Assembly (NCBI RefSeq): GCF_000350225.1 | Contig: NW_005179236.1 | Coordinates: 1 to 64,000 of the forward strand | DNA from: Chondrus crispus | Taxonomy: Eukaryota > Rhodophyta > Florideophyceae > Gigartinales > Gigartinaceae | DNA length: 64,000 bases | Direction: 5' to 3' | In this document: piece by piece, positions 52,585 to 62,547 of the stretch | Position numbering within the stretch: the stretch's first letter is position 1 | Layout of the letters: each line of letters opens with the position of its first letter | Translations under genes and position numbers: made by a program | The notes under the pieces: generated by a model | The model's database searches: none | The model's input: only the letters and a program-made list of their open reading frames with translations | What the model was told of the DNA's origin: nothing

Positions 52585-53843
52585 ACTCCGCCATAACCAC
52601 CTAGTTGCCTTCGGTGTCTGGTGGGCCTCTAGGTCGGGCCACCTCCCCCCTCCGGAAGAGCCAACGCCGGCTCGTAAGGTATGTATACATGCTCAGCGAG
52701 GAGTTCCGTTGTCATATCGCACGCCTCCGCACCTCTGAGCTCACCCCGGGGCACAGATCATCGCAACCCTCCGGGTAGGGGCGCCCCTGCTCACCTACCT
52801 TCCCCCCGGCGCCACGCGCTCCGCCTTCGCCGGCGATCGTCCCCCTTCAAGACATTCCCCTCCGGTGGCCGCACGCCCTCACCATTAACGCGGAGTGTCG
52901 CTCGACACCATGGTCGCCTTCCCGCGTCCCCAAGCGACCTCTACCGGAAGTGAAGAAACCGTGCGGGGTCACCAGGTGATCCTGACCACGATTTGGGATC
53001 CCTTCCGACCAACCCCGCGCCGGGCTGCCACACGAGGCGATAGCACCTTCTAGCAGGACCCCCAATTGGCCTTCCCCTCGGCCGACGACCCTCACTCCAG
53101 GGGAACGTCCGAGCACGTCGACAGCGAGACGACGCACGGCTCGTCTGGCTAACCCTCGCGGCCCCTCGTTCTCGAGCGTGCCCCTCGCGACACCCCCCCC
53201 CGACGCGGGTAACCGACGACGTCAACTACGCGCCGATTCTCCCGCGAGCCGGGTACAGCCCCCCTCCGCGACGCGGAGAAGACCTCTACCAGTCACGGGA
53301 GAGATGGCTATGCGCCGCGACGGACGGCGGGTACGCACCACGAATGAGGTGCTCGCTACCTCGGGGTAAACCCGTGACACCCGACTCGGACCCCCCCACA
53401 CTTCCGAGTCGGTACAGTACCCCTCTCAAGGGCCGAAAACCTTCGACCGTAGAAACTTCGGAGGACTCGCTCCGACGAGTACCCGTGCCGAGGTACCCAT
53501 CCCTCGGGGGGGATGTCCACACGGGGAACCACCCGCTGTGCCGTAGTTACCCAGACGGCCACGTAACTACGTCGCCGTCCGACCACCTCTGAGCGCATAC
53601 ACGGGGACGGCACAAGACCTATGCCCCGTCCATCACCCTCATTTGGCTGACTCGCCCGTCGCTCAGAAAAGGGGTTCCGTCCTTTCGGGTCCGTTCGTCT
53701 CCCTCGACTCCAGATCCCAACACTACGGGTAACGATACAAGAAGGGACTGCGTTTATTAGCTACTATAGTGCCTCTGCGCGCTCCCGTATTCGCCCCTGG
53801 AGTCAAGACGGGGGACCGGCGGGAGGAAGACCCTTCTCGCCAA
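52585..53843. other. E4 spacer between pol and antisense gene
   Basis: About 1.26 kb, GC-rich, with no convincing frame or structural element on either strand. Confidence 0.5.
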
Positions 53844-55694
53844 TTAGCTCGACGCCTCGTAATCGGCGAGGATTTCCTCCACCCCCGCCACTGGCGCGCA
53901 TGGCGCATCCGACGGTACCGACCCTTCCTCCGAATCGGGGGGGTCTCCCTCTACCGTCGTCGCGATAGGAACCGTCGCCCCCTGTGGAGCGTCGGTCCCG
54001 CACACGGGAGTTTCCCCGTTCGACGCCGTGTTGAGGCGCTTTACAACCGCCACGAATTCGTCGTTGCTCACTAACTGTAGCATCTCGTCCTCAGAGACGC
54101 CTAACTCGGTGAAAATCCGACGTCGCGCGGACGACGCAGGCTCCTCAGCCACAGCGTCCTCGTCCCCCACCGGGACCTCCGTACGCGCCGGTTCGACTGG
54201 AACCGCCCCGGACTCACCACCACCATCGGTGACGTGTGGCTTGACCCCGGTTCTGCCCCCAAGGCCGGCATCTCTTTTCATTAATTCCGGCTGTAGACAT
54301 TCGAACGTCCCCGGGTCGAACCGGACCCAGTTACCGGCCCTCGGCTCCCCGGCGTCCTCACGTCTCCCCGGGGACATGTTCGCGCGATCTGCGCAGTCAT
54401 AGTGATGCCCCTGGGGATAAGGCACTCGCGGCCAATCCACCTGGTCGTGGACCTCCAACAGCGTTTTCAGCTGAGAGGACACCCACGCCCCCCCTAAAAC
54501 CTCGTCCAAGTTCAACTTGTGTAGCCATTTCAGTATCATGGTCGGTAACACATATAGCCGTCCATCCATGGATGACCATATGAACCGTTTCGCGACAATA
54601 GCGATCCACTCGCTGAGGACAATCATCCAGCGAGGGGAACACGGCGAGTCGTTGAGACGCAAGCCGAAATACACCAGGCAAGGTGGAATTTCCGCTAAGA
54701 AGTCAGCTGGGACTTCGTATTGCGAGAACCAAGACGGTACCTGCGGGTACCGTTCATATCGGGATCGCGGTTGAAAGGTCGTCGCCTCGATCCACTCATA
54801 CGCCACAAAAACTCCGAGGGCGTTCCGCATCCGACGCTCGAACTTGAGCTTGTCGTAATAACTCGGGTTGCTTTCCCGCTCTACATACTCCTCAAAATTC
54901 GGAGGAAGGATGGGCTTGTCCCAAGCCAAGTACTCGACCGCCGGCTCCTCTACCCGAGCCGGCAAATCGTCCAACACCCGCCTTAAATTGGCGACGTAAC
55001 CCCGGTCTCCTTCCGTACGAAACGCCCAGGTGTCAAAGCCCCATTCGACAGGGATCGGGCGGTTACACGGCGTCCGTGCAAGCCGACGCACCAGCGCTGC
55101 CATATATTTCTGACGTCGCCCCCGCCCCTCGCGGCGATGCCTCGGCCACACGTGCTCCCCCTCTACCGCGAGGCGGAAGGAGAAATCACGAGACCACACA
55201 GCCCGTAAGCTGAGACCCCCAGGGAGAGCCCCCGTCACGTCCGCGTACCGCCGAATCAGGTGACTGTCCCGTAAACCCGCGGCATCGAGAAACGGTGCGC
55301 GCTCGAACACCAGCGGGTCATCGACCATGTTCTTGTCGCGTAACTCCCGTGGAGCCGGCCAGCCGTACAAACTCGGACCGCCCGTCTCATCCGGTTCCCC
55401 GTAGGGGTTATGGAACCGTTCCATCACTCGCGGTACTGTCCCCCGAGTGCCTGCCCGCCCTGAACGGCGTTCTTCGCGTGCAGCCGACGCCGCGTAAGGA
55501 AAATACGAGGGATAACAAGAAGGAAGGAAAAAGGGGGAAAAGAAAAAAAGTGGGGAGGTGAAGGAACAAGGGGAAGGAGACTTGGGAATCTCGAGATACT
55601 TCCGAAACCAGGCCGGATTGTTGATCTTCAAGCTGGCCGAAAAGAGGGATATCTGGACCGGTTCTTCGTCACTTGCCCGCTCGCTTCGCCACAC
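53844..55694 (-). CDS. Antisense accessory protein of gypsy element E4 (aORF family), 616 aa
   Basis: A minus-strand frame converges on pol. The first ~90 residues include a hydrophobic Phe/Pro/Ser tract (about 44-68); Met91 (MERFHNPYGE) is an alternative start. The conserved part (about 210-425) contains RPIPVEWGFDTWAFRTE, a FERRMR motif, PSWFSQYEVP, WMIVLSEWIAIVA (357-369), GRLYVLPTMILKWL, and LDEVLGGAWVSS...QVDW. All have counterparts in the E3 product, and the last parts also in the E2 product. The C-terminus is acidic. Since the host element looks whole and young, an open frame of this length and resemblance suggests it is kept by selection. No enzyme motif was seen; a chromatin, packaging or silencing-related role would be speculation. 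Confidence 0.75.
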   Translation of the reverse strand: MWRSERASDEEPVQISLFSASLKINNPAWFRKYLEIPKSPSPCSFTSPLFFFSPFFLPSCYPSYFPYAASAAREERRSGRAGTRGTVPRVMERFHNPYGEPDETGGPSLYGWPAPRELRDKNMVDDPLVFERAPFLDAAGLRDSHLIRRYADVTGALPGGLSLRAVWSRDFSFRLAVEGEHVWPRHRREGRGRRQKYMAALVRRLARTPCNRPIPVEWGFDTWAFRTEGDRGYVANLRRVLDDLPARVEEPAVEYLAWDKPILPPNFEEYVERESNPSYYDKLKFERRMRNALGVFVAYEWIEATTFQPRSRYERYPQVPSWFSQYEVPADFLAEIPPCLVYFGLRLNDSPCSPRWMIVLSEWIAIVAKRFIWSSMDGRLYVLPTMILKWLHKLNLDEVLGGAWVSSQLKTLLEVHDQVDWPRVPYPQGHHYDCADRANMSPGRREDAGEPRAGNWVRFDPGTFECLQPELMKRDAGLGGRTGVKPHVTDGGGESGAVPVEPARTEVPVGDEDAVAEEPASSARRRIFTELGVSEDEMLQLVSNDEFVAVVKRLNTASNGETPVCGTDAPQGATVPIATTVEGDPPDSEEGSVPSDAPCAPVAGVEEILADYEASS

Positions 55695-55804
55695 ACGACC
55701 TCCCTCGTCCTCTCTCTGTCAATACCCGGCGCCGCCGCCCTTTTTGGCGGTTATTTCTACCCTACATACACCCGGGGACGCGTGTTTCTCAAAGAAGGGG
55801 GATC

Positions 55805-56450
55805 TGTAGTGCACTGTGCTAAGTAACGGGACAGCTGTCCCTAGCGGCCAAAATCGCGCTCGCCGCCACCACGTGTACCACGGGTATCCGTGGACCCCCC
55901 TGCCGCTCTACCGGACCTCCCCGTGGACACGTGTAATCCCTCCGCATCCCATAGGGCCTATGGGGGCTGTACTTGGTCCCCTCGGGGCTACACCCGTTCC
56001 TTCCTAGTTATTCTAATTACAGTATAATTTAGCTTCGCCATTACGGCGGCGGGGGACTATATAGTCAACCCGAAACTCAAAGTAAAGAGGCACGAAGCCT
56101 CGGGTCTTTTACCTTGGTTTCTGGATTCCAGGTTGTAGCCTCGACTCGGTACTGGCTCGCCCATACCGACCGAGCCATCTACACCCCTGGAATCCCAACT
56201 GCCTTCCCCGCGCGCGTCGACCCCCGACTGCGCGAGCGCTACGTTAATTACTGTGCTGTCCGTTCTGTTAGTTCTGTTTTTCCTTTAATTCACCCGGTCT
56301 ATTGCTGACTACGTTGCTACTTTCCTACCGCGCAAGCCGCGCCCGGATCCCGGTTCCGGTCATCCACCGGGTGGTCTCCCGAATTTCCTTACGCGTCCGA
56401 ACGCGCGTCGCTCTGCCTACAGCCGCCACCCGTGGCTGTAGTGCACGACA
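55805..56450 (+). repeat. 3' LTR of E4
   Basis: 646 bp, TGTAGTGCAC...GTGCACGACA, followed by the AACAT duplication and preceded by a polypurine tract ending near 55802. Confidence 0.95.
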
Positions 56451-56625
56451 AACATTTACCTTCCAACAGTAAGCATACACGTGTAATTTCCACAATTTTT
56501 TGAGATCAGATTGGCTCTTGCTGGCTCTTCCATGCGATCTCGAAGTCCATTGTCACATCTCTACGAAGGCTTTGGACTGAGAGAAGTCCTAATCAACTTT
56601 GTCTGTGTGGTTTCTTTGAGCCAAA

Positions 56626-58527
56626 ATGTCGTCATCTGATCACGAGAGAAGACATGTATTCCAGCGATGACGACATGCCCTTAACAGTTCTTGTCAGACA
56701 TGACAAAGGACTGTACTCGCAGGCACTATCTAATGTTGCAAGCACCACTGAAGATGCCGTGGTCTCTGAAGAGGACTGTGATTTGTCAGAGCGACCGCTT
56801 CGCAAACCTCGTAAACAGCCACCGTTCCCATCAGTGATTCCATCTTTTGAACCATTGGAATTCCCTGATACCAGAATACAAGAATGTGGCAAACCCAAAC
56901 TTCGTGACAGAGAGTTTAAAACTACAGCCATGTCAGTCTTTCAGCGATTCTTTTCTGACAAAATTCTTGAACAAATTGTTATGAATACCAACAGATACGC
57001 AGAAATCAAACAAGCAGATGCACCTAACAAAAGACCTTGGTCACCAATCGGTCTTAAGGAGTTAAAGGCTTTATTGGCATACTTCTTTACATGGGTCTGC
57101 ATAAAGAGAGAAGAATAGACGACTATTGGTGCCGTGATGAAGACACACCAACCCATCCAGTAACACAAATAATGTCGCTGCAGCGCTTTGAACAAATTAA
57201 GCGCTTCTTGCATGTTTGTGACCCCACCACAGACAATGGCAAGTCTTTTTTCTTTAACAAGGTAGAGCCTTTGTTCACACATGTCAGGGAATCATCAAAG
57301 GCTTTGTGGACACCAGGGTGCCGTGTTTCTGTAGATAAAATGATGATCCCCTGTATGGGACGCTGTTCAGAGACAGTCCGTATTAAGAACAAGCCAATTG
57401 GACAAGGGTTTAAGATATGGGCTCTCTGCAAAATAGGATAGGTGTAAGAGTTCTTTCCTCATTCCAACAAATACAAATGGAAAGAATTGGAAGCCTACAA
57501 AGGAAAGGTTATGCACTCATCTGCTGTGGTGGCACGACTAGTGGAAAGTCTTCCTGGTACTAACAATGACAACTCTGTTATGTACCAAGTCTACATGGAC
57601 AACCTGTTCACAAGTGTGGCTCTGTTTAAGATGTTAAGATGTAAGAACGTCGGATGTGCAGGAACAACAAGAGCAAATACTTCAGGCTTCCCTGTCGCTG
57701 TCAAGGTAAGAGGTGTACTTAGTTCTAAAATGGAATGGGACACTATTGGGGCAGTTGTGACCGACGACGTGAACTGTATTTGTTGGATTGATAATGGAGC
57801 TGTTTTGATGTTGTCAACTATTCATCCAGTTGGTCCTGGTTACACTGCTGTGAGAAACCGGAGAAGGCCAAGGGAGACCGCAACCAATGCAAAAAAAGGT
57901 GAGAAAAGTTTTTGGTTCTAGTGCTCGAAAGGAACTGACTATCCCACTAGTTGTTGATGACTACAATCATCATATGGGTGGCGTTGATATCGCAGACCAG
58001 CTTCAATCTAACTACGGTTGTCATTTACGTTGTGTGAGGACCTGGCTTCCTCTCTTTTATTGGTTGCTAGATACATCTGTGTCTAATTCGTTATTGCTAT
58101 TCGGAAGCATGACCGTGAGAGTTGGAGCAGCAAATCAGCTCACAAAGCTTTTCGACGTGAAATTAATTGGAGCCTTATGAAATCTACGATAGTTAAGAGT
58201 CCAAGAAGTACCACGGTTTCAGTTTGTAATCCTTTGAAGAGGCGTCGTATGAGCTCTGCAATGGCCCTTGGCGATATGAGATTGTCTACAAATGTACAAC
58301 ACTTGCCAAGATGTATTCTTAATGCTAACAGAAGAAAACGGTGTGTTCTGTGCTCTTTTGGTATGCTGAGGCATAACAAGCCTTCAAGCAAAGCTCCAAA
58401 GACATTTGTCTACTGCACCAGCTGTGAAAGGGACACCTTTCTTTGTGTTGGCTCCGAGAGGAACTGTTTTGAAGCTTATCACACTGTCGGTGACCCCGTT
58501 AGTTATGTCATGGATCGCCAGTACTAG
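56626..58527 (+). pseudogene. Conventional piggyBac transposase, broken
   Basis: Five overlapping pieces on the plus strand together cover a piggyBac transposase: an N-terminal segment (FQRFFSDKILEQIVMNTNRYA, about 56937-57000); the first catalytic region VSVDKMMIPCMGR (about 57327-57365) with IKNKPIGQGFKIW; the second YMDNLFTS (about 57590-57615); the third YNHHMGGVDIADQL (about 57962-58003); and a C-terminal cysteine-rich finger (CVLC, CTSCERDTFLC, about 58330-58480). Frame changes near 57.10, 57.90 and 58.17 kb, a TAG at 57439-57441 and a disturbed start (ATG at 56626 in another frame than 56654) inactivate it. It carries no YqaJ domain, in contrast to the element at 27-31 kb. Terminal repeats and TTAA duplications were not resolved. 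Confidence 0.85.
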
Positions 58528-59332
58528 TGTGAGGGCAGAGACTGCTGGAGATCAATCAATATGAAAGCAGTGAGGTGGGAAATGAGGTCTGAACCCTAGG
58601 TTTTTGCATGCATTAAATCGATTGGTGGATGCCTTTTGGCTTATTTGGCCACGGATTTGGAGGTATTGGAAATGCAAGCTTCGGAACGGCACGATGGACT
58701 CATTGGCCCAGCCATAGAATAAATAATTTTAATTTTTTTGTGCCCATATGTGGGCACAACTTGCTACGGAGGAAGGGATACTCCCGGAAACGCAGCCTCC
58801 ACTCAAGAGGTACAACTGCCTTCCTTGGGGAGATTGTGCACGTGTAAACGTGTCGTACATGCCGAGCAATGGTTGACTACTGTAAGATTACCTTCAGCTA
58901 CAGTACTGTTGCGTAATCCATGGGAAATACGTCGAGACGTGGACAACGGGTCCACGAACCGGATCTGAAGGACATGCGCGCTTCCGTAAGGAACCGAAAG
59001 CGCGGGGGATCCAGTTCTCGAAGAGAAATGACAACGTCACCGGACGGCATGAGTCGGGGCGACGGGGCGCGGGGCTGTCGGTTGGGGAAGCGAAAGGGAA
59101 GGGAGCGAGGGCGCAGTCGTATTGTGGGGCAAGGGACGGAGAGGGGCGACGAAGGGAGTAGGCAAGGGGGGATCAGGGAGAGCCGAGGCCCCCCGAAGGA
59201 GGAGTACTTAATGGCCAACCCTTGAAGATAGAGAGGGAAGGCAGCAGAGGAGCAATAAACGGAATTGAGGGAGGATTTCCATCCAACAGATTGCTCGGTG
59301 CCAGGCGGTTGAGATAATCGCAACAGTACAGT
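58528..59332. other. Intergenic region between piggyBac and pogo elements
   Basis: No convincing gene. A palindrome-like GTGCCCATATGTGGGCAC lies at about 58740-58757, followed by GGAGGAAGGGATA, possibly an inverted partner of 25371-25405. Frames at 58898-59323 are low-complexity. Confidence 0.35.
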
Positions 59333-59334
59333 AC

Positions 59335-61598
59335 CCGTCTCACCGGCTTAATTTGGGTAATGGTGTAATTTGGGTACCGTTCAAACCTCGAGCCTATGCC
59401 TTCCCTGCCTTCTAAAATTTTCCACAGTGCATCTCAAAACCACATACCTCGCGCAGGGACAGTATCCCCCTCCCTCCTTCACCCTACCTGCGAATTGACT
59501 CGGCGGTGGCGGTATGCCACCGTCAATGAGAGCGCAAGCGCTCGCTCACAAGAGGCAAATCGCAAAGAGAAAAGAGAAGGCAGCTCGACGCGCAAAGCTC
59601 CTTTCGCTAATTAAAGCGGGCGACAGCGCCCTCAAAGCGCCAGGAAAGACAGGCGTGTCTCGTTCGACCGCCACACGAATCAAAAAAGCGTATCAGAGCT
59701 CAAACACGGACGAACTCAAAAAGTTGCTAAATACGGAGGACAATCACGCCAGTCGCAAACCCGTTCTGTCTCCACATGAGGAACAACTCGTAGTTAACCG
59801 AGCTCTACATGCCGCTCAGCATGACTTCGCCGTAGACAACAACGTGATGAGCACAGTATACGCCAAAATTTCGGCAAATCGTTCCGCCAGATACGCAAAC
59901 GGCTTGCCATCAGCAGACGCTATCCGTTCATTTCGAGCTCGTAATCGCTCCCTCGCTTACCGTGTCGCTGAGAATGTCTCAAGCGAACGCCTCGCTGCTG
60001 AGAATCAGTCTCATATACTCACTCTGGCGAAAGCCCTCAAACGCGTCGAGGAAAATCATCCAGGCATTTTTTCGGATCCACGCCGCATTTGGAACTGGGA
60101 CGAGACGGCTGCCTCAGGAGAGTATGGTAGAAAAATAAGGTGTTACATCTCCTCCAATACCCACAGCGGTGGTGTGAGGAGGAGCATACGGGACGCTGGG
60201 AAGCATGTGACCGCTGGAATCGCTGTAGAAGCTTGCGGAAACATTGCACCTCTATTTCTCGTAGCTTCCGGGAAGCGGGTTGTGGGCACTTGGAAGGAGC
60301 CCCTGCGCGAACTTGACTTTACTGACTCGCGAGGAATACGCCACTGGCTTTGTGGGACACAGTGGTTTCCCTCAGACACATCTCTTCACGTAACAAAGAA
60401 TGGATCCGTGGATCGAAACATAATCGTCAAAATTGCAGAGCACATAAACAAGCATGCTCGAAAAACCGTCTCTTCAGATAAGCACATTGTGCTTTTGGTG
60501 GACGGACACAGCTCCCGGGATGGGCTACAGTGGCTTGAGACGTGTGAAAGATTGAATATTATAGTTGTGCGCCACCCCGCAAACACAACGCATATTTTCC
60601 AACCCTGCGACCAATATGTGAATCGCTCATTTCAGCAAACAGTGCGGAAGACGAGAGACGAATTGCTCTCTATGAGCCATCTATCATGGGTGAATACCTC
60701 TTACAAAATCAAACTGGCAGTTGCAGGCCACCAGTCCATCACACCCAACGTTGCTCGAGTGTCGTTCGTCAAATGCTGTATTGGGCCTATGGAATACCGT
60801 TTTATATACCGTGCTCCCTCTTATAGTGCTCCAAATGGCCCCAACACACGATCTGGTATCTCATATCCCAGTACAGGGCGAAAATATGTCAATTAGACCT
60901 CACATTGGGCCATACGGACGCAAAACCTCAAACTACAAAAAGAAATTCACGATCTGACTGACGGCCGGCTACCCGCCACCCGCTCTATCGCACAGGTTGC
61001 TTGTCTTCTTCAGTCCAATGACAGAGTCCAGAACATACTATCACACGAAATCTGTGCCCCTAAAATGGCATCCTGCACTCGCACAGCACGTAAAAACAGT
61101 GGAAAATTGCAGGGTGCGGCTGTTCTCACTTCCAATGTTTCTCAAAGGCTGTCGGAGGGCAACGAAACTTCAAATCGCGAACACGCGAGCTCACAGGCTA
61201 TCAAGACACACAGTAGGGTGATGTCAAGGGAGTCTTTTTGTGGCAAAGAAAACGTAGATCCTGCTAGAGAGGCGAAGGTTGCTCGAAACCTAGAGAGCAG
61301 TTTTTTGGGTTCTTTGGACAATGTTCCCCTGAGTCAGTGTCCGACACGGAGTTGGTCTAGTGTCAAGGGGAAAGGGGATGGTCGCGATACCGGTCCGCAA
61401 CATGCCGCAGCACAAAGTCTTATAGGTTTGTCGCAGCCTAGGTAAATGTACTGCAGTATGGGTGCCCAAATTGAGCCGGACGGTACGTGGAGCAGTCAAA
61501 GAGAGATTTTCTGGTACTGAAAATCTGGCCATTACGGGGGTAAAATGCCCGATTTTAGGAAAATTGTAAAGCTACCCAAAATGAGCCGATGAGAAGGG
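59335..61598 (+). mobile_element. pogo-type (Tc1/mariner superfamily) DNA transposon with TIRs and TA duplication
   Basis: The 2264-bp element is flanked by TA (59333-59334 and 61599-61600). The terminal inverted repeats begin CCCGTCTCACCGGCTTAA on the left and CCCTTCTCATCGGCTCAT on the inverted right, matching over about 27 bp with four differences and ending TTTGGGTA. A second, inner copy of the repeat core (CCGGCTCAATTTGGGCACCC read on the minus strand) lies at about 61456-61485. It encodes one transposase. Confidence 0.85.
59514..61445 (+). pseudogene. pogo-type DDE transposase with one in-frame stop, 643 codons
   Basis: The first 460 residues (59514-60896) hold an N-terminal helix-turn-helix (about 30-70; LIKAGDSALKAPGKTGVSRS) and a DDE_1-type catalytic core: NWDETA (near 194), LLVDGHSS (near 327) and FQPCDQYV (near 364), the DDD triad usual for pogo. 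A TAG at 60894-60896 follows. The same frame then stays open for another 183 codons to 61445 with protein-like content (LQKEIHDLTDGRLP, SHEICAPKMASC). Such a C-terminal tail is normal in pogo proteins, so this TAG is probably an inactivating change. Alternatively the 460-aa form is still made. It acts on the flanking TIRs by cut and paste into TA. Confidence 0.8.
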
Positions 61599-62156
61599 TA
61601 CTACCTGGGGTTCATCCTGAGTTTTGTCCTGGGATTTGTCCTAGGACTTGTCCCAGGATTTGGGATCGACATCCGGCACTGCTGTGATCAGGCGGATGTG
61701 AAACACGTGGAAAACTCACATGCCCCGAGTTTTCGGTGTTTTGTGAGTTTTGCCAAACGCGTTGTTTGAAATTTTTGCGTTCAGAAATCCGAGCAAACTC
61801 GCCGCCAGAACACGCGTTTTCGTGACTTTACGGACAACGTTAATAAATGTTCGATTTTAGCAATTGTTTTGCAAAGAAAAGCTGCCCTCCTTAAAAGAAA
61901 AGCCAGGGATAATGTGTCTCCCTTCTCAGGTCGTCGGGTCTACAGTGACCCGGTCACCCCACTTTATGTCAACCAGAGCAAACTCTGGTGCGCGCCGCTC
62001 CGCTGCGCCGTCGTCGGTAGAATAGTGATTAATCATTAATTCTACAATGGTACGAACCCTAAATCATCATCAGCCAACCATCCAGCGATGGCGGCGATCA
62101 TGTAGCCATTTCATTGGACAGTTGGCTTACGCCAAATTGCTGGCGAGAGCCTGCGC
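61599..62156. other. Intergenic region left of the Sel1 gene
   Basis: It contains a short degenerate tandem array (about 61617-61664, units like TTGTCCTGGGATT) and, at about 61925-61975, a piece of the Sel1 upstream block (GACCCGGTCACCCCACTTTATGTCAACC). No gene was seen. Confidence 0.45.
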
Positions 62157-62547
62157 TCAACACTCCTTGTGCGGGGAGAGCGAATGCAGACAAAGTGCAT
62201 TCGATGGAGACGTGGCGCTGTAAGCGCGGGTGTGGAATGCACGTCTGTCCGCGCCGGCGGGCGTGCCTGGCGGGCATGTAGCGGCCGGAGCGCCCACTCG
62301 TGACGTCTCGTCCTTGATGATGCAAGTGCGCTCTTGTTGCGGGGTAGGTGCGCGCGCGTGGGTGCGCGCGCGTTCCGCGCTCCCCGCTTCCTTGCTGCCC
62401 CCCGCGTTTCCCTCGCGTTGCACATACCGTAACGCGCTGCAGGTTGCTGCAGATACTATTATGACGCCCTCCCCTTCTTTTAGCAGGACACCAAGATTGA
62501 CCATTGCACTGATGTGGTCAGCATTGCCGATCGCCGTCTTGTCGTAC
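62157..62547 (-). pseudogene. 3' continuation of the Sel1-repeat gene in another frame
   Basis: After the stop at 62548, another minus-strand frame holds TAIGNADHISAMVNLGVLLKEGEGV (about 62475-62547), a partial Sel1 unit, and then loses similarity. This suggests that a deletion with a frame change cut the repeat array short. Confidence 0.5.

Larger units (their letters stand above)
44772..56450 (+). mobile_element. E4: Ty3/gypsy chromovirus-type LTR retrotransposon, looks whole
   Basis: The LTRs at 44772-45418 (647 bp) and 55805-56450 (646 bp) differ by about two substitutions and one base of length, and the element is flanked by the 5-bp duplication AACAT (44767-44771 and 56451-56455). Gag and pol are both open over their full length, followed by a 1.26-kb spacer, an antisense frame and a polypurine tract (AAAGAAGGGGG) next to the 3' LTR. 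The primer binding site equals that of E3. These features make it a very recent insertion. It lies just upstream (on the minus strand) of the gag-like start of the DIRS element. Confidence 0.95.

Noticed and set aside
58898-59323. 141-aa minus-strand frame between piggyBac and pogo
   Set aside because: Pro/Ser/Arg-rich, no motif, no neighbour to explain it.
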